Assembly: GCF_000382205.1 (NCBI RefSeq)
Contig: NZ_KB907787.1
Coordinates: 186,001 to 250,000, forward strand
Reading direction: 5' to 3'
DNA from: Dyadobacter beijingensis DSM 21582
GTDB taxonomy: Bacteria; Bacteroidota; Bacteroidia; Cytophagales; Spirosomataceae
DNA: 64,000 bases
This document shows, one piece after another, positions 22,045 through 31,800 of this stretch. Made by a program: the position numbers and the translations under genes. Numbering within the stretch: position 1 is the first letter of the stretch; every line of letters begins with the position of its first letter. The notes beneath the pieces are model-generated. The model had not been told where the DNA came from. It was given only the letters and a program-made list of their open reading frames with translations, and did no database searches.

Positions 22045-22956
22045 TCAGACAAGCTCCGCTTTCAATGCACTTTCCAAATCCCCATACTGGTAACGGAATG
22101 CCGTTTCGCGTTCAATCCTTTCATTGATCACATAATTGCCGCCGAGTACCACGGCTGCCATTTCTCCTAAGACGAGTTTTAATGCGAACGCGGGCACATT
22201 CGGGAACCATTGCGGGCGGCGGAGGACTGTACAAATGGCTTTTGTAAGACCTTCGTTCGTAACTGGCGGAGCCGCTACGGCATTGTAGGCGCCTCGCCAG
22301 GCTTCATTTTCCAGTGCTTCGAGGTACATTCTGCACATATCGTCGAGGTGGATCCAGGAAATCCACTGCTGTCCCGAGCCCAGCGGCGCGCCTACGCCGA
22401 AGCGCGCGGGTAATGCCATTTTGGGGATGGCGCCGCCTGTTTTACTGATCACAATGCCAGTACGGAGCTTTACGGTCCGGATACCCAATGCGGCGATTGT
22501 ATCGGCCGCTTTTTCCCATTCAATGCTGACTTGCGAGAGGAAATCGTGACCGGCTGGCGTAGTTTCGGTGTTTTGCTGGTCGCCCGTGTCCTGGCCATAA
22601 TAGCTGATGCCGGACGCCGAAGCAAATGCGACGGGCTTTTCGTTGCGTTCCGACAGTTTGCGGGCAATAAGCCGGATAGATTCCGTGCGGCTTGCGAGAA
22701 TGGATTTTTTGCGTTCCTCCGTCCAGCGGCCTTCGCCTACATTGGTGCCGGCCAGGTGCACGAGGAAATGCAGGTTATCGAGGGCGCCGTCTTCGATGTA
22801 CCCTTTTTGAATATCCCATTCAAAAACCTGTACGGACGGAATATTAACTTTCTTCCGGCTTAGATAAGCTACCGTGTAACCTTTTTCGAGCAGCATTTCA
22901 GTCAGGCGCTTGCCGATCAGGCCCGTACCGCCGGTGATCAATACTTTTTTTTCCAT
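22045..22956 (-). CDS. TIGR01777-type NAD(P)-binding epimerase/SDR protein
   Basis: A 303-aa extended-SDR-like protein. It opens with VLITGGTGLIGKRL (NAD(P)-binding glycine loop) and has LVHLAGTNVGEGRW, a hallmark of the TIGR01777 family, with SASGISYYG containing the catalytic-type Ser and Tyr. The C-terminal DUF1731-like part (RRPQWFPNVPAFALKLVLGEMA) is complete. The family includes SulA-like cell-division regulators but the true substrate is unknown. It lies 23 bases upstream of the next acyltransferase on the same strand? No: in transcription order it follows that gene, starting 29 bases after its stop, so the two probably form an operon. Confidence 0.85.
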   Translation of the reverse strand: MEKKVLITGGTGLIGKRLTEMLLEKGYTVAYLSRKKVNIPSVQVFEWDIQKGYIEDGALDNLHFLVHLAGTNVGEGRWTEERKKSILASRTESIRLIARKLSERNEKPVAFASASGISYYGQDTGDQQNTETTPAGHDFLSQVSIEWEKAADTIAALGIRTVKLRTGIVISKTGGAIPKMALPARFGVGAPLGSGQQWISWIHLDDMCRMYLEALENEAWRGAYNAVAAPPVTNEGLTKAICTVLRRPQWFPNVPAFALKLVLGEMAAVVLGGNYVINERIERETAFRYQYGDLESALKAELV

Positions 22957-22985
22957 AAATAACGGTTTGAAAAAAGCATACCACG

Positions 22986-23963
22986 TCAGATTTCGGGGTT
23001 AATGGATTCGCCGGGCGTATCCACGCCGGGCGTATCCACGCGGGGCGTATCCACGCGGGGCGTATCCACGCGGGGCGTATCCACGCGGGGCGTATCCACG
23101 CGGGGCGTATCCACGCGGGGCGTATCCACGCGGGGCGTATCCACGCCGGGCGTATCCACGCCGGGCGTATCCACGCCGGGCGCTTCCTGTTCGATCGCCC
23201 GCGTGACGCGTGCGACCATTTCTTCGACGGACTCGTCCTGCCCGAAATGCATTGGCGGCTTGAACTGTACGGTGAGTTTGGTGTTCCGTTTTTTAAACCG
23301 CAGCCCTTTTTTGTCGAATGCGCGCCGGAAACCGTTGATGACGACCGGTATCACGATCGGATGCTGGTCGTTGATCAAATGTGCCGTGCCTTTGCGTACA
23401 GGGGCGTACGGTTTGGTGGTCCCCTGCGGAAAGCTCACCACCCAGCCGTGGTGCAGGCCCTCACCGATCCGGTCTTGCGCGGAAGTGTCGAGCTGGCGTT
23501 TGACGTCCTCGCCGTTGGCCCGCCAGGAACGTTCGATGGTAATCGCACCACCCATGCTGAATATTTTGGGTAAAAGTCCCCCTTTCATCGTCTCGGCGGC
23601 GGCCACGTAATACATCCGCGCGCGCGGGGAAAAGAGGTAAAACGGTGGCGAAATAGTGTCCTTATAGCCCCATTTAACGGCACAAAAAATGTGGAAAAAT
23701 GCGATGACGTCCGCGAAATAAGTCTGATGGTTGGAAAGAAAAAGCACGCCCTGGTCCGGCAGATCGGCCAGGTGTTCGGTGCCGGTAATGCGGATCTTAT
23801 TCACCGCCGTATAGCGATAATAGGTAAACCAGCCGAGGATAAATATCAATATCCGTTTGATAACCAGATAATTGCCGAACGGATCCTTCTCGAACAGCCC
23901 GAGAAAATCCAGCCGGGCGAGCCAGGAGGGGAGGGCGCTGTATGTGATTTTCTTAAAACTCAT
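22986..23963 (-). CDS. Lysophospholipid acyltransferase with C-terminal pentapeptide repeats
   Basis: A 325-aa PlsC-family protein that should transfer an acyl chain to a lysophospholipid at the inner membrane. One hydrophobic segment lies near residues 35-55. The catalytic HX4D box is in NHQTYFAD, and the second box reads FPQGTTKP (usually FPEGT). After a conserved end near VARVTRAIEQEAPG come 11 copies of the pentapeptide VDTP-G/R, then GESINPEI. The start at 23963 (MSFKKITYS) is preferred; the open frame runs on to 24239 through a GC-rich palindromic intergenic region. The repeat tail is not part of the family and is encoded by the tandem array at 23011-23175. Confidence 0.85.
   Translation of the reverse strand: MSFKKITYSALPSWLARLDFLGLFEKDPFGNYLVIKRILIFILGWFTYYRYTAVNKIRITGTEHLADLPDQGVLFLSNHQTYFADVIAFFHIFCAVKWGYKDTISPPFYLFSPRARMYYVAAAETMKGGLLPKIFSMGGAITIERSWRANGEDVKRQLDTSAQDRIGEGLHHGWVVSFPQGTTKPYAPVRKGTAHLINDQHPIVIPVVINGFRRAFDKKGLRFKKRNTKLTVQFKPPMHFGQDESVEEMVARVTRAIEQEAPGVDTPGVDTPGVDTPRVDTPRVDTPRVDTPRVDTPRVDTPRVDTPRVDTPGVDTPGESINPEI
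23011..23175. repeat. 15-bp in-frame tandem repeat, 11 units
   Basis: Eleven perfect-length 15-bp units occur in two versions differing at one base: CCGGGCGTATCCACG and CGGGGCGTATCCACG. The order on the plus strand is two, seven, two; a twelfth degraded unit follows at 23176. The unit length keeps frame, giving VDTPG or VDTPR repeats in the acyltransferase. Near-perfect identity suggests recent slippage. Confidence 0.95.
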
Positions 23964-24100
23964 AGTAATGTAAATAGCGGCATACGGGGCTGGCTCAGAG
24001 CTGGTTATATTCAAAGGTTGTTCCAGGGGGCAATGCCGCTTCCGGACGAAGTGGTAATTTAGAGAATATGGCGGGGTTAAGGAAAATTTTTTTATGCCGG

Positions 24101-24163
24101 CCGACTGCCGTCCGCAGGCCGCCGATAGCTGATGCCGGTACGTAGCGGCGGTCAGCGGTCGGC
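24101..24163. repeat. GC-rich imperfect palindrome upstream of the acyltransferase
   Basis: The stretch CCGACTGCCGTCCGC (24101-24115) and CGGCGGTCAGCGGTCGGC (24146-24163) can pair imperfectly. The right arm is closely related, in inverse orientation, to the element at 21957-21980. The two elements thus flank the epimerase/acyltransferase pair. Confidence 0.45.
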
Positions 24164-24190
24164 GGGCAGAAGTCACTTTTGGCATGATTC

Positions 24191-24222
24191 TTTGCTTAAA
24201 TTTCCCAACAACGTTAATTTTG
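24191..24222 (+). promoter_or_regulatory. Complete Bacteroidota-type promoter of the M48 gene
   Basis: TTTG at 24191-24194 and TAATTTTG at 24215-24222 are separated by 20 bases, matching the TTTG-N19-21-TAnnTTTG consensus. The ATG follows 34 bases after the -7 box. Confidence 0.75.
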
Positions 24223-24256
24223 ACAACTCCTTCTAACAAGTCATTTTTCGAATTTT

Positions 24257-25726
24257 ATGAAAATGAAATACGCATTTCGCATTCTGCCGGCGGTTGTGGC
24301 GGCTGGAATGCTCGCAGGTTGTTCTAAAAATCCGGTGACGGGCAAGAAAGAGATCGTCTTCATGTCGCAGGAAAAAGAGATCGCGCTCGGGGCTGAATCG
24401 CACCCGTCTATTGTGGCCACAATGGGCATTTATGACGATAAGAACCTGCAATCCTTCATCAACGAAAAGGGTATGGCCATGGCGAAAATCTCCCACAGAC
24501 CCGATTTGCCCTACAAGTTCTTCATCGTCGACTCGCCAGTCGTGAATGCTTTTGCGGTGCCTGGTGGTTACGTATATTTTACAAGGGGAATTATGGCGCA
24601 TTTCAATAATGAGGCCGAATTCGCCGGGGTACTGGGCCACGAAATCGGGCACATTACGGCTCGTCACTCGGCCCGGCAGCAGACTTCGCAGATCTTTGGA
24701 CAAGTAGGTTTGGCGGCGGGGATGATCCTTTCCCCGCAGGTGCGCGCGATGGGCGAGCAGGCGCAGCAGGCGTTGGGCTTGCTGTTTTTAAGTTACAGCC
24801 GCGATCACGAAACCGAATCTGATAAAATTGGGGTCGATTATTCCAGCAAAATAGGCTATGATGCTAAAGAGATGGCCGATTTTTTTGGCACACTGAAAAA
24901 GATCAGCGAGAAAGCAGGACAATCGATCCCGACATTTCAATCCACGCACCCCGATCCGGGCGACCGTATGACAAAAGTGGGCAAGCTCGCAACCGAATAC
25001 CAGACCGCGCATCCGGGTAAATATAATGTAAATCGCGACGCGTACCTGCGCAAAATCGACGGCATTATATATGGTAACGATCCGCAGCAAGGCTTTGTAG
25101 AAAACAACAATTTTTACCACCCGTCGCTGAAATTCCAGTTCCCGGTACCGAGTGGCTGGCAGTACGAAAACTCGCCCGCGCAATTCCAGATGGCGGCCAA
25201 GGACGGCAAATCGATGATGCTGTTCACATTAGCGCAGGGGAAAACATTGGACGAGGCCGCACAAGCGGTGGTGAAGGCGTATGGCCTGAAAGTGGTGGAA
25301 AATGAAAAGGCGACCATTAACGGCAACCCGGCATTGGTAATGGTGTCGCAACAAGTAGAGCAGGGGGCAAATGGCCAGGCTGCGGCTGCAACGGCAAATA
25401 CGATTCAGGTGGGCACGTGGCTGATCCAGTATGGCGGCAATATTTACGCGATTCACGGCGTGGCAGCGGCAGGCAACTATGCAGCCAATGCTGGCCAGTT
25501 TCGCTCGGTGGCGCAGGGTTTCAAATCAGTTTCTGACCCGAATATCCTCAACCGCCAGCCGGAACGTATCCGTATCAAAACTGCGCAGCGCGACGCGACT
25601 TTGCGTGACGCGCTGAAAGATGCCAACCAGCCTGACAACAAGCTGGACGACCTGGCGATCCTGAACGGCATGGCGTTGACAGACAAGGTGACCAAGGGCA
25701 TGCTTTTCAAAACATTCGGTAAGTAA
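24257..25726 (+). CDS. M48-family metalloprotease lipoprotein
   Basis: A 489-aa protein with a lipoprotein signal peptide (lipobox ending at Cys22, MLAGC). The zinc motif HEIGH is at 128-132, with the third ligand expected in SRDHETESDKIG near residue 185. Upstream NPVTGKKEIVFMSQEKEIALG is typical of BepA/LoiP-like periplasmic proteases that survey outer-membrane proteins. A second half (about 275-430) is a beta-rich domain seen in many such Bacteroidota proteins (FYHPSLKFQFPVPSGW...). Monocistronic, with a well-formed promoter upstream and a terminator downstream. Confidence 0.9.
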   Translation: MKMKYAFRILPAVVAAGMLAGCSKNPVTGKKEIVFMSQEKEIALGAESHPSIVATMGIYDDKNLQSFINEKGMAMAKISHRPDLPYKFFIVDSPVVNAFAVPGGYVYFTRGIMAHFNNEAEFAGVLGHEIGHITARHSARQQTSQIFGQVGLAAGMILSPQVRAMGEQAQQALGLLFLSYSRDHETESDKIGVDYSSKIGYDAKEMADFFGTLKKISEKAGQSIPTFQSTHPDPGDRMTKVGKLATEYQTAHPGKYNVNRDAYLRKIDGIIYGNDPQQGFVENNNFYHPSLKFQFPVPSGWQYENSPAQFQMAAKDGKSMMLFTLAQGKTLDEAAQAVVKAYGLKVVENEKATINGNPALVMVSQQVEQGANGQAAAATANTIQVGTWLIQYGGNIYAIHGVAAAGNYAANAGQFRSVAQGFKSVSDPNILNRQPERIRIKTAQRDATLRDALKDANQPDNKLDDLAILNGMALTDKVTKGMLFKTFGK

Positions 25727-25744
25727 CTTACTTCGAAAATTAGG

Positions 25745-25776
25745 AGAGCGGCGGCACGGATCGGTGTCGCCGCTCT
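25745..25776 (+). terminator. Terminator after the M48 gene
   Basis: A 13-bp stem with one G-U pair (25745-25757 with 25764-25776), a 6-base loop and a following run of five T residues. Confidence 0.85.
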
Positions 25777-25848
25777 TTTTGCTAACCGTTCATCACGGCC
25801 TTGCGGCCATTGATCCCCCAGATCAGAAACTTTTTACTTTAAAATTTG

Positions 25849-25862
25849 GTTGACATATCAAC
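25849..25862. promoter_or_regulatory. Palindromic operator upstream of the MarR gene
   Basis: GTTGACATATCAAC: 5-bp perfect arms (GTTGA/TCAAC) around CATA, 21 bases before the marR start codon. A matching site is found in front of the efflux operon. Confidence 0.65.
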
Positions 25863-25883
25863 ACAATTTACTTTTGTAACACC

Positions 25884-26351
25884 ATGAGCACGAATATAGA
25901 CAGTTGGCAAAATCTTCGGGACGAGTTGAAGAACTCCTTGCAGTTTAAGCTGGGGGCAGTGACGAAAACCGTTTTTAAGAAAATGAATGCGGAGCTGGTC
26001 AATGAGGGCATTCCCGTTCTGGCCGAGCAGCTGCCGATCCTGATGGTTGTATATTTCCAGGAACAGGCACGCACGCAGCAGGACATTGCCAATATTTTGC
26101 AAAAAGATAAAGCAGGTATCCAGCGTTCTGTGCAGACATTGCACAAGGATGGATTCCTGAAAATTGAAAGTGACATTGAGGACAAAAGAAAGAACCTCAT
26201 TTCGCTTACACCGAGCGGGAAGTTCGTGTGCGAGCAAATCCAGTCGCTTGCGATTGCTTTCAATAACCAGATTATGGAGCATTTTACAGAGCAGGAATGG
26301 ACGACTTTCCTGGGATATCTGGACCGCGTCGTCAAAGTAGTAGACAAATAA
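25884..26351 (+). CDS. MarR-family transcriptional regulator
   Basis: A 155-aa winged-helix regulator. The recognition region reads RTQQDIANILQKDKAGIQRSVQTLHKDGFL and the wing DIEDKRKNLISLTPSGK, both standard for MarR (the DxR wing appears as DIEDKRK). It directly precedes a TolC/adaptor/RND operon, the usual context of MarR repressors of efflux. The same GTTGA-N4-TCA palindrome occurs before this gene and before the efflux genes, so autoregulation plus control of the pump is likely. Its ligand is unknown. Confidence 0.92.
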   Translation: MSTNIDSWQNLRDELKNSLQFKLGAVTKTVFKKMNAELVNEGIPVLAEQLPILMVVYFQEQARTQQDIANILQKDKAGIQRSVQTLHKDGFLKIESDIEDKRKNLISLTPSGKFVCEQIQSLAIAFNNQIMEHFTEQEWTTFLGYLDRVVKVVDK

Positions 26352-26366
26352 TTTTTTTTCAATAAA

Positions 26367-26400
26367 TAGTTGATATATCACCAGTAGAGGTGTCAACTAT
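26367..26400. promoter_or_regulatory. Second MarR-type operator in front of the efflux operon
   Basis: GTTGATATATCACC (26369-26382) repeats the GTTGA-N4-TCA pattern of the marR operator. A larger dyad, ATAGTTGA (26367-26374) with TCAACTAT (26393-26400), encloses it. It ends 35 bases before the TolC-family start codon. Confidence 0.62.
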
Positions 26401-26435
26401 CTACCATTAGCCACAAATAATCAACAACAGGTCAA

Positions 26436-27767
26436 ATGAAAAGTAAATGGATCACAGCAATCGTGCTAGCGGCCGCCTCGGTGGCGCCGGGCTGGGCTCA
26501 GACGACCCTTACGCTGAAAGATTGCATTGCCTACGGGATCAAGAATAACGGGAATGTGAAAATAGCACAGTATAAGGAAAGTACCGCTGTGCAGCAAGGG
26601 CGCGAGGCGCTGGCGGGTTACCTGCCGCAGGTGGCGGGAACGGGCTCGCTCGACGATAACCTCAAACTGCAGTCGACGGTTTTGCCGGGCGCGTTGTTCG
26701 GCGGGGAAGATCGCCGGGTAGCATTAGGTACCAAATACCAGAGCAATGCTTCGGCCCAGGTGGATCAGGTGGTTTTCGACCAGGCAATGCTGATCGGTAT
26801 CAAGGCCAACAAGCCGAACCAGGAAAACTCGGTGCTGAACTCGCGCAAGACGAAGGAGAACATCATTTATAATGTGGCGAATGCCTATTACCAGGTGTTT
26901 GTGACCCAGCAGCAGATCGCGCTTTTGAAGGATAACCTGGACAAAACCAGCCAGATATTGAGCACATTGAAGCTGCAACTCGATAATGGCGTAATCAAAA
27001 AGGTGGATTACGACCGCACACAGGTGAATCTGAACAATATCAAATCGCAGCTCACATTGGCCGAGAGTAACCTGACACTTTCTGAAAACCAATTGAAGTT
27101 CCAGATGGGCATGCCGCTCACGGAGCAACTGGTTTTGGCGGACAATCCGTTGGAACAGCCATTCAAATTGGTAGAGCCAGGCAAGTTTGACGCGTCGAAC
27201 CTGACGGATTTCAAAATCCAGAACCTGAATATGGAACTGCAACAGCTTGAAAAGGCACGCATTAAGGCAGGTTATCTGCCCAAAGTGTCGGTTTACGGCC
27301 GATATGGCGTACAGGCATTGGGTAACGACCTTGGTACTTCGTGGGGCAACTGGTTCAGCTACGGGGCCATCGGTTTGAAACTGAATATCCCCATTTTCGA
27401 CAGCTTCCGCCGCGACGCGCAATACAAACAGGCCGACCTGAACCTGATGACGCAGAAAGAGCAGCTGAAACTCAATGTGCAGAACTACGAATTGCAAAAC
27501 AGCAATGCATTGACCCAGCTCCAAAAAGCGAAATCGAGCCTGGCGAGCGACGAAAATAATGTGGCATTGGCGAAAGAAGTCTACGACGTGACGACGCTTC
27601 AATACCGCGAAGGTACCGTGCCCCTGACCGATTTGCTTAATGCAGAAACTTCATACAAAGAATCGCAAAGCAACTATATCAACTCCATGCTGAGCTACTA
27701 TCAGGCAAAACTCGGCCTCGAACAGTCGACCGGCAGCCTCAATGATTTTTACACTGCATTACCATAA
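26436..27767 (+). CDS. TolC-family outer-membrane efflux protein
   Basis: A 443-aa protein with a signal peptide (cleavage after ...APGWAQ). Two homologous halves of long coiled helices are visible: TLKDCIAYGIKNNGNVKIAQYKE at the start and the repeat-like ALTQLQKAKSSLASDENNVALAKEVYDV near 345-375, typical of TolC/NodT channels. It should form the outer-membrane duct of the tripartite pump encoded with the next two genes. First gene of the operon, 84 bases after marR. Confidence 0.93.
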   Translation: MKSKWITAIVLAAASVAPGWAQTTLTLKDCIAYGIKNNGNVKIAQYKESTAVQQGREALAGYLPQVAGTGSLDDNLKLQSTVLPGALFGGEDRRVALGTKYQSNASAQVDQVVFDQAMLIGIKANKPNQENSVLNSRKTKENIIYNVANAYYQVFVTQQQIALLKDNLDKTSQILSTLKLQLDNGVIKKVDYDRTQVNLNNIKSQLTLAESNLTLSENQLKFQMGMPLTEQLVLADNPLEQPFKLVEPGKFDASNLTDFKIQNLNMELQQLEKARIKAGYLPKVSVYGRYGVQALGNDLGTSWGNWFSYGAIGLKLNIPIFDSFRRDAQYKQADLNLMTQKEQLKLNVQNYELQNSNALTQLQKAKSSLASDENNVALAKEVYDVTTLQYREGTVPLTDLLNAETSYKESQSNYINSMLSYYQAKLGLEQSTGSLNDFYTALP

Positions 27768-27816
27768 TATACTTCATCAACATTCACTCATTGACTTATT
27801 CACTCATTGAATTCCC

Positions 27817-28869
27817 ATGAAAAGAAAACTCATTATCATCGGTTCCATCGTCATCATCGGCGTTTTGATCGGCGTAAGATTGGTCGCCAATAAGGCCAAG
27901 ATCGACGAAAAGAAGAAAATGCCGGACAATAAAAACGTGACCATTCCGGTAACAGCGGTGCCGGTTGCCGAAGGAAGCGCTGATCAGCAACTGATCCGCA
28001 CCGGTAGTCTCATTCCTTACAGGGAAGCGGAAATTATGGCAACTGCGGCGGGTAAGGTATTGTCTGTTAAATACGAACTCGGCACGCACGTATCGCAAGG
28101 CGCGACGATCGTGAAAGTGGACAGCAAGCTCAAAGAGCTCTCGCTCGAAGCTACCGAATTGAATATCAACAAGCTGAAAAAAGACACGGACCGCTACTCG
28201 AAGCTGCTGGCCGGCAATGCGGCCACCGAGGTTCAGGTGAACGATACCAAATACAACTACGACAATGCATTGAACCAGGCCGAGCAGATCAAACAGCAGA
28301 TCAGCGACGCGTCCATTCAGGCGCCGATCAGCGGCCGGATTGTGAAGAAGAACATCGAGCCGGGCGAGTTTGTGAACGTGGGTACTTCGCTGGGGACGAT
28401 CCTCGACGTATCTCGCCTGAAAGTGCAGGTGATGATCAACGAAAATGATGTGTATAAACTTAAAGAAGGCCAGCACGTGCAGGTGAGCACCAGCATTTTC
28501 CCAGGTAAAAAGATCGACGGCGTGATTTCCTACATCGCCCCGCAAGGCGACGAGTCGCACAACTACCCGGTGGAAATTACCGTGAAGAATTCGACCGAAC
28601 TGAAAGCCGGTACCTTCGTAACCGTGGAATTCCAGCAAAAAAGCAGCACGCAATCGTTGCTGATCCCGCGTAGCGCACTCGTAGAAAGCGTGCGTAACCC
28701 GTATGTGTACGTAATCGAAGGCGGCGTGGCAAAGCAACGTAAAATCGAAGTAGGCCGCGAAGTGGGAGACAATGTAGAAGTCCTCGGCGGCCTGAAAGCA
28801 GGCGAGACGGTGGTTACGACCGGGCAGATCAACCTGAGCGAAGGCGCGGCGGTTACCGTTACAAAATAA
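27817..28869 (+). CDS. RND efflux periplasmic adaptor (membrane fusion protein)
   Basis: A 350-aa protein with an N-terminal membrane anchor (residues 5-24), a biotinyl-lipoyl-like domain split around a helical hairpin (about 60-165; AGKVLSVKYELGTHVSQG and ASIQAPISGRIVKKNIEPGEFV), then beta-barrel and membrane-proximal domains ending VVTTGQINLSEGAAVTV. It bridges the RND pump and the TolC-type duct. Between those genes with gaps of 49 and 25 bases, so one transcript. Confidence 0.94.
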   Translation: MKRKLIIIGSIVIIGVLIGVRLVANKAKIDEKKKMPDNKNVTIPVTAVPVAEGSADQQLIRTGSLIPYREAEIMATAAGKVLSVKYELGTHVSQGATIVKVDSKLKELSLEATELNINKLKKDTDRYSKLLAGNAATEVQVNDTKYNYDNALNQAEQIKQQISDASIQAPISGRIVKKNIEPGEFVNVGTSLGTILDVSRLKVQVMINENDVYKLKEGQHVQVSTSIFPGKKIDGVISYIAPQGDESHNYPVEITVKNSTELKAGTFVTVEFQQKSSTQSLLIPRSALVESVRNPYVYVIEGGVAKQRKIEVGREVGDNVEVLGGLKAGETVVTTGQINLSEGAAVTVTK

Positions 28870-28894
28870 GTTTCATCAGCAAACTGAAAGAATT

Positions 28895-31800
28895 ATGTCA
28901 ATTACCGAAGTAGCCGTAAAGAGACCGCTCTTCATCACCGTAGTATTCGTAGTACTGGTACTATTCGGGTTGATCAGCTACAACCAATTGTCTTACAACT
29001 TGTTGCCCAAATTCGAGGCGAATGTTGTGAGCGTCATGACGACTTACCGCGGAGCGTCCGCGGACGAAGTCGAAACGAACGTGACGAAGCATATCGAGGA
29101 CGCGGTATCGGCCATTGAAGGGCTGGACCAGATCAACTCGACTTCGCAGGAAGGCGTGTCGTCCGTGATTATCCAGCTGAAACAAGGCATCAGCGTCGAT
29201 CTGGCGCAGCAGGAGGCACAACGGAAAGTGGAACAGGTGATTTCGCTCCTGCCCGATGATGCGGACCGTCCGGTGATCAATAAGTTCTCGACCGACGAAA
29301 TCCCGGTTTTGAGAATGGGTGTAACCGCGAACCTGTCGCCGTCCGAACTGTACGATTTGATCGACGACAAGCTGAAACCGCAGCTTTCGAACGTGGCCGG
29401 CGTGGGCCAGGTGACCATTATCGGTGGTACCGAGCGCCAGATCCAGGTCAATATCAGTCAGGATAAATTGAAGGCTTATCATTTGTCGATCAGCCAGGTT
29501 TCGGCTGCGATCAACAATGCGAATACATCGTACCCGGCCGGTCAGGTGAAAACCCAGGGCGACCAGTTGTCCATTCGTTTCGATGCGAAACTGACCACCG
29601 TTGCGAACCTTCGGAATGTGATTATTGGTAAATCCTCCAACGGCGGTCAGATCTTTTTGAAAGACATTGCCGAAGTATACGACGGTGTGGCGGACGCTAC
29701 GGCGGTGAACCACATCAATGGCCGTCCGTCGGTGGCCTTGCAAATACAAAAACAATCCGACGCGAATGCGGTGGACGTGAGCAAGCTCACCCGCGAGCGT
29801 TTAACGAGCCTCGAAAAGCAATACGAGTCGAAAGGGCTGAAATTCAACATCGCTTCCGACCAATCCATTTACACATTGGCTTCCGCGGATGCAGTGGTAT
29901 TTGACCTGGGCCTCGCGGTACTGATCGTATCCGTGGTCATGCTTTTGTTCCTCCACAGCTTCCGGAGCTCGATGTTCATCCTCGTGGCATTGCCATCGTC
30001 GATGATCCCGACATTCATATTAATGAGCGTAATGGGCTTCTCGCTGAACCTGATGACCCTCATGGCGCTCTCGCTCGTGGTGGGTATCCTCGTCGATGAC
30101 TCGATTGTGGTGTTGGAAAACATCAACCGCCACATGGAAATGGGCAAAAGCCGCTGGCAGGCCGCATTGGACGGTCGGGCCGAGATCGGTTTCACTGCAT
30201 TGGCGATTACACTCGTGGACGTCGTGGTATTCGTGCCGCTCGCATTGACGCAGGGTTTGATCGGTAACATCCTCCGTGAGTTCTCGCTCGTGGTCGTGTT
30301 CTCGACATTGATGAGTTTGCTCGTGTCATTTACCCTGACCCCATTGCTTGCATCGCGTTTCGGTAAAGTGGAAGTTTTGGATAAGAGGAGCCTTTGGGGC
30401 CGTCTGAACCTAGGTTTTGAAAAGTTTCTGGATAATGTAAAAGAAGAATACGGTCGTATCCTGACGTGGGTACTAGGCCACAAACGCTACATTTTCCTGC
30501 TTTCGATTGTATTGATCGTCGGTTCCATCGCATTGGTGCCGGGCGGATTCGTAGGGGCCGCATTCATGCAGCAAAGCGACCGCGGGGAGCTGAATGTATC
30601 CATTGAGCTGGCGCCTACGGCATCGGTGTACCAGACCAACCAGGTAGCGCAGCGGGTGGAGAAAATCCTTTTGGGCAAACCGGAAGTAACCAAGGTATTT
30701 ACCAACGTCGGTTACAGCAGCACCGGTTTGGGAACGACTTCGAATAGCAATATTGCCGATTTGACTGTTCAATTGGTTGATAAGAAAGAGCGTACGGTAT
30801 CGTCCGAGGAATTTGGTCAGGGTATTCAAAAAGAGATCCTGCAAATCCCGGGCGTGAAAGTAACCGTCGCACCGACCTCGATCACGGGTAATGCCAACCA
30901 GGCGCCGATCCAGGTGGCCGTAAAAGGTACCGACATGGCTGTGATCCGTAAAACCGCCGAGCAGGTGAAGGACATCGTTTCCTCCGTCCCTGGTACGTCC
31001 AACGTCGATTATTCCGTGGACGACCCGAAACCGGAGGTAGGCGTAACCCTCGATCGTGAGAAAATGGCGCAACTCGGCATTAATGCAGCCGAAGTAGGTG
31101 CCACATTGCAAACCGCATTCCGCGGCGACGACCGTTCGAAGTTCAAGCAGAATGGCAAAGAGTATGACATTATGGTCAACCTCGACCAGTTCGACCGCTC
31201 GAAAGCCGACGACATCCGCCAGCTAACTTTCGTGAACAATCAGGGCCAGACCTTCGAGCTCTCCCAATTCGCGACGGTGAAAGAAGGAATGGGTGAAAGC
31301 GTGTTGCAACGCATCGACCGCCTGTCGTCAATCACCATTAACTCACAGGTGGTAGGCCGCCCATCGGGCTCCATTGGTGCCGACATTCAGGCCAAAATGG
31401 CGAACGTGAAGCTCCCCGAAGGCATCAGCATCGAATACCGCGGTGACCTGAAAAACCAGGCCGATGCATTCGGCAGCCTCGGCGCCGCGCTGTTGCTCGG
31501 TATCGTGCTCATTTACCTGATCATGGTCGCGCTCTACGAAAGTACCATTTACCCATTTGTGGTACTCTTCTCGATCCCGGTCGCATTGGTAGGTGCCCTC
31601 ACCGCCCTCGCGCTCACGATGGAAAGCCTCACGATCTTCTCGATCGTCGGTATGATCATGCTCCTGGGCCTGGTGGCTAAAAACGCGATCCTGATCGTCG
31701 ACTTCGCCAACCAGCTCAAAGAGGAAGGCCACGGCCTGAAAGAAGCCCTTATCGAAGCCGGCAAAGAACGTCTCCGTCCAATCCTGATGACGACCATCGC

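Noticed and set aside
23011..23175. Possible CRISPR array
   Set aside because: The 15-bp units are contiguous with no spacers and lie inside a coding frame.
23002..23610. 202-codon plus-strand frame made largely of a GVST(P/R) repeat
   Set aside because: It is the 15-bp tandem array read on the other strand; the minus-strand frame contains the HX4D acyltransferase.
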